From the NCBI GenBank assembly GCA_902520695.1, contig CABYOT010000007.1, positions 1-64,000 on the forward strand: a stretch of DNA of 64,000 nucleotides, in the 5' to 3' direction. The translations under genes and the position numbers were made by a program. Below are positions 1 to 9,954 of the stretch, one piece after another (the first letter of the stretch is position 1; each line of letters starts with the position of its first letter). The stretch is from an uncultured Pelagibacteraceae bacterium (GTDB lineage Bacteria; Pseudomonadota; Alphaproteobacteria; Pelagibacterales; Pelagibacteraceae). The notes under the pieces are model-generated. The model was given only the letters and a program-made list of their open reading frames with translations. It ran no database searches and was not told where the DNA came from.

Positions 1-883
1 ACATAAGATTTCATACATAGTTGATTGGGATGATGATAATTGGAAATCTTCAATGAAAGATGCAGATATTTTGCTCACATGGAATTTTCCAACAAATAAT
101 CTAGGTAAAATTGCACCAAATTTAAAATGGATACATATTGTGTCAGCGGGTGTTAATCATCTTTATCCATTTAATTGGCTTAAAAAAGATTTAGTTTTAA
201 CAAATAGTAGTGGAATACATTCTAAAAAGGCAGGTGAATTCGGATTAATGAGTGTTTTGATGCTTCAAAACCATATGACAAGAATAATCACAAATCAAAA
301 AAAAAAAGAGTTTGTAACTTTATTAAGTAACCCAATTGATAGTAAAAAAGTTGTAGTGGTAGGTACTGGATCATTAGGTGGGTCAATGATTAAACATATA
401 AGTTCATTAGGAGCAAAAGTTATTGGAGTTAACAGAAGGGGTAGAGCAGTTGAAGGTTGTTCAAAAGTTATAACATTTGATAGGATTGATGAAGTCTTAC
501 CTGAGGCTGATTTTCTTTATTTGGCTGTTCCAGAAACAAATGAAACAAAAGGATTAATAAATAAGAAAAGATTAGATGTTCTTAAAGCTACGTGTGGAAT
601 TGTTAATATTGGTCGCCAATCTGTGATGGATTATAAGCACTTAAGAAAAAAATTAAAAAAAAATGAAATTGCTGGGGCTATTTTAGATGTTTTTTCAGAA
701 GAGCCCATAAACAAGAATTCTAAATTTTGGGATACTCCAAATTTAGTAATTACACCTCATATATCTTCAGATAGTAAAGGAAATTATATCGAGATGGTTT
801 TAGAAAAGTTTTTCAAGAATTTAAAACTATTTATTGAGAAAAAAGATTTGAATAATCAAGTGGATCCTAATTTAGGTTATTGA
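1..883 (+). CDS. D-isomer-specific 2-hydroxyacid dehydrogenase (5' truncated by window edge)
   Basis: ORF 53..883 is open upstream in the same frame to base 2 (HKISYIVDWDDDNWKSSMKDAD...), so the start lies outside the window. NAD-binding VVVVGTGSLGGSMIKHI and C-terminal DVFSEEPI...ITPHIS motifs. Confidence 0.85.
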   Translation, partial: HKISYIVDWDDDNWKSSMKDADILLTWNFPTNNLGKIAPNLKWIHIVSAGVNHLYPFNWLKKDLVLTNSSGIHSKKAGEFGLMSVLMLQNHMTRIITNQKKKEFVTLLSNPIDSKKVVVVGTGSLGGSMIKHISSLGAKVIGVNRRGRAVEGCSKVITFDRIDEVLPEADFLYLAVPETNETKGLINKKRLDVLKATCGIVNIGRQSVMDYKHLRKKLKKNEIAGAILDVFSEEPINKNSKFWDTPNLVITPHISSDSKGNYIEMVLEKFFKNLKLFIEKKDLNNQVDPNLGY

Positions 884-884
884 T

Positions 885-1958
885 TTATTTTGGTAACCAG
901 GAATCGTATAAAAGATTATCATTGGTTATTGGAATTTTAACACTTTTATTTTGTCTTGATGAACTATAAACAGCTGTTACAAATTCTAAAGATTTTCTAG
1001 CATCCAATAAAGTTACTTCATCACTAACTTTTCCATCAAGTTTGTTGGCTATTTCATTAAACATTCCTGCGTACCATGATTTAGGTTTTTCAACTTTTGA
1101 CAATACTTCATCAATTTGACTTTGTGAAATAGGAGCTCTTGGTAAAAATACCCATTCATCGTCAGCTGGATTATAAGGTTTATCTGGAGATGCTCCCGAT
1201 TCTACTGTCAGTCCATCAAAACAAAATTTTAGTCTACTGGTATCATTTGCTGCACCTAGGGTGATAGAGCTAGTGACCAATGTTCCATCTTCCATTTCAA
1301 TTGATAAAGACGCACAGTCTTCAACCTCAATATCATTTACTCTTGTTGTTAATTTTGCAAATACATTGGAAACTGGACCTAGTATCATACTCACCAAGTC
1401 ATGAATATGTATAGCATGACTTAATATTGCTCCTCCTTGTTCACCATCCCAAGTACCTCTCCAAGGTTTTGAATAATAATCTTTTCCTCTATTCCAATGA
1501 GTCTCCAATGAGGCGACTAAAGGTTTTCCAGCAAGTCCTGACTTTATTAGTGCCTTAAATTTAGAAAATCCTAATCCATACCTATATTGGAAAACTGGAA
1601 AGATTATCTTGCCTGTTTTTTTGCTAATATTTTCTAGCTCATCAATTTCTTTAAGACTTGAAACCAATGGTTTTTCGCAAATTACATGCTTTCCAGCTTC
1701 AAGAGATTTTTTGCACGCAGAAAAATGTAAATGGGGTGGGAGACAAATGTCAATTATATCTATTTCCTTTACTTTTAATACATCATCAAAGTTTAATGAC
1801 ATTTTAGTATCATTATTTGACGCCAATATTTTATCTATTGCATCTCTAGTTAAACCACACAATGTATGAACACTAAATCGGTCTGATACTTTTTGAAAAT
1901 CTTCAAAATGCTTAGCTCCTATGTTAGTTCCTATTATTGCTACCTGATATTTTTTCAT
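885..1958 (-). CDS. Gfo/Idh/MocA family oxidoreductase
   Basis: N-terminal Rossmann region VAIIGTNIGAKH, EKPLV motif, GGAILSHAIHIHDLV. Confidence 0.85.
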   Translation of the reverse strand: MKKYQVAIIGTNIGAKHFEDFQKVSDRFSVHTLCGLTRDAIDKILASNNDTKMSLNFDDVLKVKEIDIIDICLPPHLHFSACKKSLEAGKHVICEKPLVSSLKEIDELENISKKTGKIIFPVFQYRYGLGFSKFKALIKSGLAGKPLVASLETHWNRGKDYYSKPWRGTWDGEQGGAILSHAIHIHDLVSMILGPVSNVFAKLTTRVNDIEVEDCASLSIEMEDGTLVTSSITLGAANDTSRLKFCFDGLTVESGASPDKPYNPADDEWVFLPRAPISQSQIDEVLSKVEKPKSWYAGMFNEIANKLDGKVSDEVTLLDARKSLEFVTAVYSSSRQNKSVKIPITNDNLLYDSWLPK

Positions 1959-2965
1959 TTTTTTTCAGCTAATTCTTGAGCTTTAATTGCTAGTTCCATT
2001 GATAAGTAAGTAAGTTCTTGTGAACAAGCAGTATCAGTTCTATTCAAAACATCTTGAATTAAATTAGCAAAGTAGGACAGTTTTACATTCGAACAGTCAA
2101 TATGTTTAACATAATCATTATTTGCCAATAATAATTGATTTCCTTTTTCAGATTTTGCTAGGTCTGTATATTTTCTAATTTCAATAAAACCTTTATCACC
2201 TAGTATAAATAACCTTCCATCTCCCCAAGTAGGAAGTGCATCAGGAGTAAACCAATCTAAACGAACATATCCATGACCACCACTTCCTGTAAGATTAACT
2301 TCCCCGAAATCTTGAAAACCAACAAATTCTTTCTTAGTCGTATTTTCGACTAACGCATGGTTTACCTTAGCTTCATTTGAATTAGTAAATACTAAAAATT
2401 GGTGAATTTGATGTGAGCCTATATCTGTTATTATTCCACCATAACTATCACGATCATAAAACCAATCTGGTCTTTCATAATTACCTTGCCTGTGGGGACC
2501 AGTACCAATTGTTTGTTTTACTTTTCCAATCTTACCATCAGCGACCAGTTCTTCAGCTTTTGTTACAGCAGCTACATGAAATCTTTCTGAAAAATTAATT
2601 GACCAAATTTTTCCTGTGCTTTTAACTGTTTGTTTTAGATTGTTAAGTTGCTCAAGAGTTGTACATCCTGGCTTGTCAACCATTACATCTTTTCCAGCTT
2701 TCATTGCGTCTATAGATAGATTTGCCCTGTCTTTAGGAATGGATGAAATTAAAATCATATCAATTGTATCATCATTTAAAATATCAGTTTTATTATCTAC
2801 TCTTTTAATTTGAGGATATTTTTTTCTAAATTCATCTAAAGTTAAGGGAGAACCTTGTGTCCAAAAATAATTACAACTACATCCCTCTTTAAGCATCTCA
2901 TCAAGCATGTCGAAGATATGACCATGATCAATACCCAATACTCCAAGATTTATAGTTTTAGTCAT
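1955..2965 (-). CDS. Gfo/Idh/MocA family oxidoreductase
   Basis: LGVLGIDHGH, DKPGCTTLEQL, GGIITDIGSHQIHQFL. Overlaps the next gene by 4 nt. Confidence 0.83.
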   Translation of the reverse strand: MTKTINLGVLGIDHGHIFDMLDEMLKEGCSCNYFWTQGSPLTLDEFRKKYPQIKRVDNKTDILNDDTIDMILISSIPKDRANLSIDAMKAGKDVMVDKPGCTTLEQLNNLKQTVKSTGKIWSINFSERFHVAAVTKAEELVADGKIGKVKQTIGTGPHRQGNYERPDWFYDRDSYGGIITDIGSHQIHQFLVFTNSNEAKVNHALVENTTKKEFVGFQDFGEVNLTGSGGHGYVRLDWFTPDALPTWGDGRLFILGDKGFIEIRKYTDLAKSEKGNQLLLANNDYVKHIDCSNVKLSYFANLIQDVLNRTDTACSQELTYLSMELAIKAQELAEKK

Positions 2966-3006
2966 AAACTATTTTAGCAGAATAAAAGTTTTAAATAAGA
3001 TTTTAA

Positions 3007-4326
3007 TTATTGGGAAGGGTTATTCTCTACAATAACTGTTTCTTCGGTTTCTACTGGTTTTATCGGGTCTTCGATAGGCTCTGTCGCTGGATTAAGTTCT
3101 AAGCCAATAGGTGTTATTGTTGTAGGAAGAGGTGTGAATTGAGAGTCAGGGTTTTCAACAACCTCTCTAACTTTCATCCTGTAAACTCCATATGCTCCTA
3201 TTAAACAGTGAAATATAATTAGAAATATAAAGTAACCATTCTCTCCTATAAAATCCATAAACATTGAACATAAAAAAGGTCCACTAATTGCACCCATTCC
3301 AAAGGTAAATTGTAAACCTGCACCTGCAGCTACAAATTTTTCTTTAGCTATAAAATCATTAGTGTGAGCAAATATTAATGCAAACATAGGAAGACTAAAG
3401 AAAGCATATAAACCTGTAAAAATATAAAACCAAAACTTCGAGCTAGCTAAACCTTCAGGTAAATGCATCGTGCCCACTGAAAAAATTGCACATAACGCAA
3501 AGAAAGCCGAAGCAAATGTGGAATATACTGTAACTGTTCTTCTGTCATAAATATCTGATAGTTTACCAATTGGCCATTGCGAAATAGCTCCAGAAATAGC
3601 TATTAAAAATGTTACAAAAGAAATTTCAAATATACTAAAATTCATTGACGCTGCATAAACAGCAATTAAAGCAAACATTGCAGAGTGACAAATTCCACAT
3701 AAAAGTGCACTTACCATTCCAAAAGGAGAGGCTTCATAAAGTTCTTTAATTTTCATTCCAATAATTTTTTTAAATTTTGGAGGTTTTTTCTTAGTTAATA
3801 ATATTGGAACAAGTGACAACGACATGAATAAAGAAACAAGTATAAATGGCTGAAAATTTTCTGGTTTACTGAAGTTTAAAAAAAACATTCCAATTGCCAT
3901 GGATGCGTAAAGAACGATCATATAAATTGATAAAACACTTCCTCTGTTTTTATTGCTTGCTCGGTCGTTTAACCAGCTTTCTGCAATTGTATATAAACAT
4001 ACCATTGAAAAACCTGAGGCAATTCTTAATACAAACCATGTAAATGGATTGATTATTATAGAGTGTACTAAAACAACGATAGAAGCAATTGATGCAAAAG
4101 CAGCAAATACTCTTATATGACCAACTCTTGATACTAAAATTGGAACTGTTTTTGCTCCGATAAAATAGCCTACAAAATATCCTGACAACATAAATCCGGT
4201 TGCTGTTAAGCTGAAACTTTCATGAACAGCTCTTACTCCAAGTAAAGAAACTTGAAATCCATGAGCTATCATAATTAGACCCATGCCCGTGAATAATGCC
4301 CAGGAGTTTTTAAGTATCTTTTCCAT
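3007..4326 (-). CDS. MFS transporter (YcaD-like) with Pro/acidic C-terminal tail
   Basis: About 12 hydrophobic segments; GYFVGYFIGAKTVPILVSRVGHIRVFA and GKLSDIYDRRTV motifs. Confidence 0.8.
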   Translation of the reverse strand: MEKILKNSWALFTGMGLIMIAHGFQVSLLGVRAVHESFSLTATGFMLSGYFVGYFIGAKTVPILVSRVGHIRVFAAFASIASIVVLVHSIIINPFTWFVLRIASGFSMVCLYTIAESWLNDRASNKNRGSVLSIYMIVLYASMAIGMFFLNFSKPENFQPFILVSLFMSLSLVPILLTKKKPPKFKKIIGMKIKELYEASPFGMVSALLCGICHSAMFALIAVYAASMNFSIFEISFVTFLIAISGAISQWPIGKLSDIYDRRTVTVYSTFASAFFALCAIFSVGTMHLPEGLASSKFWFYIFTGLYAFFSLPMFALIFAHTNDFIAKEKFVAAGAGLQFTFGMGAISGPFLCSMFMDFIGENGYFIFLIIFHCLIGAYGVYRMKVREVVENPDSQFTPLPTTITPIGLELNPATEPIEDPIKPVETEETVIVENNPSQ

Positions 4327-4375
4327 AATTTCGCTATCTATGGATGATTTGATATTAAATCAAGAAATTAATTAA

Positions 4376-5260
4376 TTATTTTTCAGTCTCTCTTAGTTTT
4401 ATAAATGAGTGGATCCCCAAAGTAATAATGATCACGGCACCTCCGATAATTGTCTCAAGGGTTGGCTGCTCTTTGACAACTAACCAAACCCAAATTGGAC
4501 CTATTATCGTTTCTAATAAGAAAAATAGATTTACTTCCTCTGCTGGTATAAATCTTGGTGCGATTGTTACTAAAACAAAAGGTAAGGCTACACAAATAAT
4601 GCACATTACTGGTATGTAAATTTGATCGGTTCCATTTAAATTAAAGTTTTCGACAAAAAAGAAAGCAAATACTGCAACTCCTAATTTGCCCATTACAGCA
4701 GACGGCAAAAGATCTCTGTCCTTGGCATATCTAATTAGAACCGCATTTACTGCTAATCCTGCAGCTGTAACAAATCCCATTATATTCCCAAAAAGATTAC
4801 CAATTTGTAGCGAGTCGTAAAAAATAAACAAAGCCGCCAAAAATGTGATGAAAATGGCGATCCAAGTCCCTTTACTAGGCATTTCTTTTAAGAATATTGC
4901 CCCAAGTATTGCTGAAAGCATTGGCGCTAAAGCAATCATTATTAACGTATTGGCTACGTTAGTATTTTGAATAGATACAATGAAAGTGATGTTGCAAATA
5001 GAAAAACTAATTGCGTAAAATATACCAACTATACCAACTTTTAAAAAGGCGTTAATAAAATTTTGCCTATAAAATAATAGTAGTCCAATTAAGACTATAA
5101 AGAAAGGTATGGCTCCTCTATAAAAAAGCATTCCCCATGTTTCTATGTCTGAAAGCCTGATAAGTAATGAGTCAGGCGTAATGAACATTACAGCTACGAA
5201 GGCTAGTAGTGAACCTTTCTTTTGATCTGATAATTTATTCAAGCTCTTAAACCTTTCCAA
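4376..5260 (-). CDS. DMT superfamily (EamA) transporter
   Basis: About 10 hydrophobic helices in two repeated halves, EamA-like pattern. Confidence 0.8.
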   Translation of the reverse strand: MERFKSLNKLSDQKKGSLLAFVAVMFITPDSLLIRLSDIETWGMLFYRGAIPFFIVLIGLLLFYRQNFINAFLKVGIVGIFYAISFSICNITFIVSIQNTNVANTLIMIALAPMLSAILGAIFLKEMPSKGTWIAIFITFLAALFIFYDSLQIGNLFGNIMGFVTAAGLAVNAVLIRYAKDRDLLPSAVMGKLGVAVFAFFFVENFNLNGTDQIYIPVMCIICVALPFVLVTIAPRFIPAEEVNLFFLLETIIGPIWVWLVVKEQPTLETIIGGAVIIITLGIHSFIKLRETEK

Positions 5261-6165
5261 AATATCTTAGCAAGATTTATTTTAGAAAGGTCATAGTATG
5301 TTTTTAATCCAGTAGGAGACGTTACATTAATATCTCCATTTAGTTTCTGATCTATGAAGTCAATTCCAGCAAAATAAATATTATCATTCTTTAATTTTTT
5401 TCCTATAAGTTTTGAAATTTTTATTTCTTGTTTTGTAAGTTTTGTAAGTTTAGGCACAGCACCTTTGCTCATATTGCTCAAATATGAACCTTTTTTAGGA
5501 ACTCTTGAGATTGCTCCACATACTTTACCATTAATAATAAAAACTCTCTTATCTCCTTTAGATATATTTTTTAAGAATTTTTGAAACATCGAATGACCAT
5601 TTTTATTTAAAAAATTTGAAATAAGTTTTTTATTAAACTTATTTTTAATGAGGTGAATTTGATTACCGCCATATCCATTAATGGGTTTCATAATCATGCT
5701 TTTATTTTGTTTATAAAATTTCTTAATTTCTTCTATATTATTTGAAAACAAAGTATTAGGCATAAATTTGATAAAATGCTTTGAATACAGCTTTTCTGAT
5801 ACATTTCTGATAGCAGTTGGATTATTTATTACTTTTGCTTTTTTTAAGTCATCTAAAATAAGAGTAGTTATTAAATATTCTGAATTAAATGGAGGATCCT
5901 GTCTAATTAATATAAATTTAAGATTTTCAACGTCAATTTTTTGTTTTTTATAAATTTTATAAAATTTTTTTCTTTCATAATTAAATTTTACAAAAACTCC
6001 ATTTGCATATGTTTTATTTTTGATGATAGATAAGTTTGAGGGAGTATAATAAAATATTTTATATCCTAGTTTCTGAGCTTCATGAGCTAAAAATATTGAT
6101 GTGTCAGAAGATATATTAACTTTATCTAATTTATCGCCTTGTATGCCTATTATTTTATTTGTCAT
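5239..6165 (-). CDS. gshB: glutathione synthetase
   Basis: ATP-grasp features: RQDPPFNSEYL, MKPINGYGGNQIHLI, DKRVFIINGKVCGAISRVP, GIDFID...NVTSPTGL. Follows gshA. Confidence 0.9.
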   Translation of the reverse strand: MTNKIIGIQGDKLDKVNISSDTSIFLAHEAQKLGYKIFYYTPSNLSIIKNKTYANGVFVKFNYERKKFYKIYKKQKIDVENLKFILIRQDPPFNSEYLITTLILDDLKKAKVINNPTAIRNVSEKLYSKHFIKFMPNTLFSNNIEEIKKFYKQNKSMIMKPINGYGGNQIHLIKNKFNKKLISNFLNKNGHSMFQKFLKNISKGDKRVFIINGKVCGAISRVPKKGSYLSNMSKGAVPKLTKLTKQEIKISKLIGKKLKNDNIYFAGIDFIDQKLNGDINVTSPTGLKTYYDLSKINLAKIFWKGLRA

Positions 6166-7444
6166 ATAAATCTTCTAAATTTTGAAATTTAGAGAATTTA
6201 TTTATAACATGACTGGCGACTGTTTCTTTATTATTGATAATCTTATTTAAATGTTCCAAGTATTTAGTTTCGTTTGTACCGCTTTTTCCAATAAAATCTC
6301 TCTTTTCCAAGCCTTTTTCGGCAATTTTTAACAAGTTAGAGATCCAATAAATCATATCCTTACCCATTAAATTTGTATCAAGTCCTTTCATAGGCGCATC
6401 TTTATACGCATTTAATAAATCTTTCTTTTCCCATTTTGAAACAAATTCTAATGCTTCGTCTAAATTACCATATAAAAGACCAGTATAAAAAGCAGGACCA
6501 GCACAGATACAGTTCCAACCACAAGTATCCATAGACCTTAATTCAATATATTGTTTTAATCTATTTTCTGTAAATATAGTGCTTAAATGCAATCCAAGAT
6601 CGTCAATACTTGGTAAAGAATTATTTATTTCTTGAATATTACCATTCATATAATCAGAAAATTTATAATTTTTTCCAGATAAATATTTGTTATCTTTTTT
6701 TATAAATAGTATTGGATAATCCAGTACAAAATCAGCATATTTTTCAAAATCAACATTTTCTAAAAAAATTTCTGGAAGACCACCTCTTGATGTTTCTTGC
6801 CATACTTTTGATCGGTATGATAAATATTTACTATCTTTTTTCTCAACAATTGATGAGTTTGCAAAAAGTGCAATACTTAATGGAACTAAACTATTTGCTA
6901 ATTTAAATTTTTTTATAAAATCATTCTCAGACGTGTAGTCTAGATTTAACTGCGTTCCAGATGTTCTATACATCATATCTAAACTGAGCGACCCACCTTT
7001 AGGCATATCCTTTGTCATTACTTCATATCTTTTTTTAGGATTGTTTGGAATTTCAGACAACTTAGATATTGGATCAAATCCAGCACTTACTATTTTTAAA
7101 TCTAATTTTTCTACAACTTGTTTAAGCTCAAACAAATAATTATTAGCTTCAGAGCATACTTCATGAATATTATTTAATTGAGCACCTGCAAGCTCAATTT
7201 GATTACCTGGTTCTAAAGTTATACTCTTATTATCTTTATTTAACGCTATAACATTCTCACCTTCATATGATGGTTTCCAGCCAAATTCATATAGAATTTT
7301 GAAAATCTCTTTAATTGTAGAATAATTAATTCTTTTATTATTCTTTTTATAAAAAAGGAATTTTTCGTGCTCGACACCAATTTTAGTATTAATAGGCTCC
7401 TTAATTCCTGATTTAAAATGATCTATTATGTTATCTTTATTCAT
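6155..7444 (-). CDS. gshA: glutamate-cysteine ligase (plant/alphaproteobacterial type)
   Basis: KIGVEHEKFLF, SYEGENVIALNKDNKSITLEPGNQIELAGA, ELRSMD; adjacent to gshB. Confidence 0.9.
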   Translation of the reverse strand: MNKDNIIDHFKSGIKEPINTKIGVEHEKFLFYKKNNKRINYSTIKEIFKILYEFGWKPSYEGENVIALNKDNKSITLEPGNQIELAGAQLNNIHEVCSEANNYLFELKQVVEKLDLKIVSAGFDPISKLSEIPNNPKKRYEVMTKDMPKGGSLSLDMMYRTSGTQLNLDYTSENDFIKKFKLANSLVPLSIALFANSSIVEKKDSKYLSYRSKVWQETSRGGLPEIFLENVDFEKYADFVLDYPILFIKKDNKYLSGKNYKFSDYMNGNIQEINNSLPSIDDLGLHLSTIFTENRLKQYIELRSMDTCGWNCICAGPAFYTGLLYGNLDEALEFVSKWEKKDLLNAYKDAPMKGLDTNLMGKDMIYWISNLLKIAEKGLEKRDFIGKSGTNETKYLEHLNKIINNKETVASHVINKFSKFQNLEDLYDK

Positions 7445-7453
7445 ATTAATGAT

Positions 7454-9394
7454 TTAATCACTCTTACTTAGATATTCAACAGCTTCACTTATACTAGTTA
7501 ATTTGTTAGAACAAGTTTGGTTTTTACATATAATAACACTTGGTTTTGTATCATTATTTAATTGGTAAACAAATGTTGCAACTCCTAGATATTCTTTTTG
7601 TAAATAAATCTGCATTTCCTTAATAGACTGCGATGTTCCATGGAATGTGAATGATAAGCTATTATCGCAAATATCTAGGGTTTTAATAAAGCTAAACATT
7701 TGTGAATAATAAGAGTTTAAAACCTGATGAAATGATTTTTTTAGAACCTCATTTCTTTCAGACCATATTTTATCATTTGTAATTGAATATAATTTATTTG
7801 AAATTAGTAGATAAACACTATTACCATTTGGTATATTGCTATCATTCAAGTCTAATGGACTTGCAAACAAATCATTTTCTTTAATAATATTTTTCTGGAA
7901 CAGCTGCGTTTCTTTATTAAAGAATAATTCCCAAGTATCATTCATTATTTTTATTGATTTTTCTAAAGCTTTTTTGTCAGCATTAACTTCATATAGAGTT
8001 ATCATAAGTAAAGCATAATATACGTAGTCCTCAAGAAAAGTCTCTATTTCTTTGTTTTCATAACAATGAATAATTTTTTGATGCAATTTTTTATTTAATA
8101 TTTCAATTGTTTCTATCGTCTTACTTTTTAAATCTTCATCGTCTAAATTTACTGAAGTTTTTAAAAGAACTTGCAGCATATACGCATTTAAATCAGTTTG
8201 CGATTTATCATCAAAAAATGGTTTTACTCTTTTTCTTCTAATATTAAGTAATTTATTTTTTATTTGGTCTAGATTATTTTTATCTTCATCAAGTATTAAA
8301 TTTTTTTCCACCAAAATGTTATTACCTTCGAAATTACCGATCTCCGAAATTTCGTACTTATTTTCTAGTAATTTAATGTCTTTTTTTAAAAGATTTTTTA
8401 ATTCTTCATATGACCAAACATAATATTTTCCTTCAACACCTTCGCTATCAGCATCATATGCTGAACCATATAATTCTTCTTTGTTTTTAAATTCATTATT
8501 TAAATATTGAATTGTTTGTAAAAGTTTATTTTTAAAATAATCATTTTTTGTATTTTGATAAAATTTAGTTAAGAGATCGATAAATTGGATATTGTCATAA
8601 AGCATTTTTTCAAAGTGAGGAATTATCCATTTTTCATCAACAGCATATCTTGAAATTCCTCCCTCTAGTTGATCATAAATACCTTTGGAACAAAGATTAT
8701 TGAGCAAAATTTCAACAGGCTTAAAATAATTTTTATTCTTAGTCTTTAAAAAGAAGTAAAACATTGCATCAAATAAATAAAATTGGGGGAACTTCGGTGC
8801 TCCTTTGAAACTTCCGTTATTTTCATCTAAATAATTAATAATTTTTTCAACAAATGGCTCCAATGGCTGATTTAAAACTGCAGATCTTTGATTAATTTTT
8901 GAGAATATTTCTTTAACCTGTGGCGCTTGAGCTAAAATTTTTTCTCTATTTTCATTGTACACGTTATACACGTTGTTTAAGACTTTTTTAAAGTCGGGCC
9001 TTCCTTGAATTTCTTTTGGTGGAAAGTAAGTGCCACCAGTAAAAGGTACGCCATTTTCATCTAAAAACATTGATAATGGCCACCCACCTTGTGCCCCAGT
9101 TAAGATTGATAAGCTTTTTTGAAAGACGTAATCTAAATCAGGTCTTTCCTCTCTATCAACTTTAATATTTATAAATTTTTCATTCATCAGTTTTGCTGTT
9201 TCATCGTTTTCAAAACTCTCATGAGCCATAACATGGCACCAATGACAACTCGCATAACCAACGCTTAAAAATATGGGCTTTTTTTCTATCTTAGCTTTAT
9301 CTAAAGTTTCTTTTTTCCAAGGAAACCAATCTACTGGATTATCTTTATGTTGTTGAAGATAAGGACTTTTTTCGTTTTTTAAAATATTAGACAA
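7454..9394 (-). CDS. thioredoxin-domain / DUF255 protein (YyaL/spermatogenesis-associated protein 20 family)
   Basis: [58 protein letters not shown]. The listed ORF starts at 9448; a TTG at 9394 directly after the upstream stop (9396) fits the conserved start ([12 protein letters not shown]) better. Confidence 0.88.
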   Translation of the reverse strand: MSNILKNEKSPYLQQHKDNPVDWFPWKKETLDKAKIEKKPIFLSVGYASCHWCHVMAHESFENDETAKLMNEKFINIKVDREERPDLDYVFQKSLSILTGAQGGWPLSMFLDENGVPFTGGTYFPPKEIQGRPDFKKVLNNVYNVYNENREKILAQAPQVKEIFSKINQRSAVLNQPLEPFVEKIINYLDENNGSFKGAPKFPQFYLFDAMFYFFLKTKNKNYFKPVEILLNNLCSKGIYDQLEGGISRYAVDEKWIIPHFEKMLYDNIQFIDLLTKFYQNTKNDYFKNKLLQTIQYLNNEFKNKEELYGSAYDADSEGVEGKYYVWSYEELKNLLKKDIKLLENKYEISEIGNFEGNNILVEKNLILDEDKNNLDQIKNKLLNIRRKRVKPFFDDKSQTDLNAYMLQVLLKTSVNLDDEDLKSKTIETIEILNKKLHQKIIHCYENKEIETFLEDYVYYALLMITLYEVNADKKALEKSIKIMNDTWELFFNKETQLFQKNIIKENDLFASPLDLNDSNIPNGNSVYLLISNKLYSITNDKIWSERNEVLKKSFHQVLNSYYSQMFSFIKTLDICDNSLSFTFHGTSQSIKEMQIYLQKEYLGVATFVYQLNNDTKPSVIICKNQTCSNKLTSISEAVEYLSKSD

Positions 9395-9395
9395 T

Positions 9396-9953
9396 TTAAT
9401 GATGGTAGTAAGGTTTTCTAGAAAAGATATTCCTAACCATTGGTTCAAATTCTTTTAATGTCATTGACTTATAATTTGGATCAAAAGATGCTTGATCATA
9501 GTTTTCACAAAAATCTATTGTTGCTTGGTAATGTTCGGCATCCTTATATTTTTCTCTAGCATTCTTATTCCCTCCTAAGTGCTCTGCAGAGTAATAAGTT
9601 TGAAATAAACCATGATGTAAAATAATCCAGTAAGTTTTTTCTGAAACATAAGGTTTAATCACTGATGCTGCATATTGAGAATGATTCATAGGAGCCAATT
9701 CATCTCCTAAATCGTGTAATAATGTAGCTACAACCATTTCCTCGTTTTCTCCATTTTTGTAAGCCCTTGTCGCTGCTTGTAATGAGTGTTCTAATCTTGT
9801 TATCTGATAGCCCTCAAGTGTTGTAGTTTGAGAGGCTAAATAATTTAAAATTCTATCAGCAGTTTTTCTTTCATACTGACTTTCTAATTTTTCTAAAAGT
9901 TGATAGTCATCTTTTGTTCCATTCTTCATTTCTGTGAAACTTACTTTTTTCAT
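9396..9953 (-). CDS. HD-domain protein, PhnZ/MIOX-like (possible mixed-valent diiron oxygenase)
   Basis: [44 protein letters not shown]...ILHHG...[11 protein letters not shown] ligand pattern of the MIOX/PhnZ subgroup. Confidence 0.7.
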   Translation of the reverse strand: MKKVSFTEMKNGTKDDYQLLEKLESQYERKTADRILNYLASQTTTLEGYQITRLEHSLQAATRAYKNGENEEMVVATLLHDLGDELAPMNHSQYAASVIKPYVSEKTYWIILHHGLFQTYYSAEHLGGNKNAREKYKDAEHYQATIDFCENYDQASFDPNYKSMTLKEFEPMVRNIFSRKPYYHH

Positions 9954-9954
9954 T

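Noticed and set aside
5431-5448. 9-nt tandem repeat TTTTGTAAG x2 in gshB
   Set aside because: In-frame, short, and only yields a KLTKLT repeat; expected by chance in AT-rich DNA.
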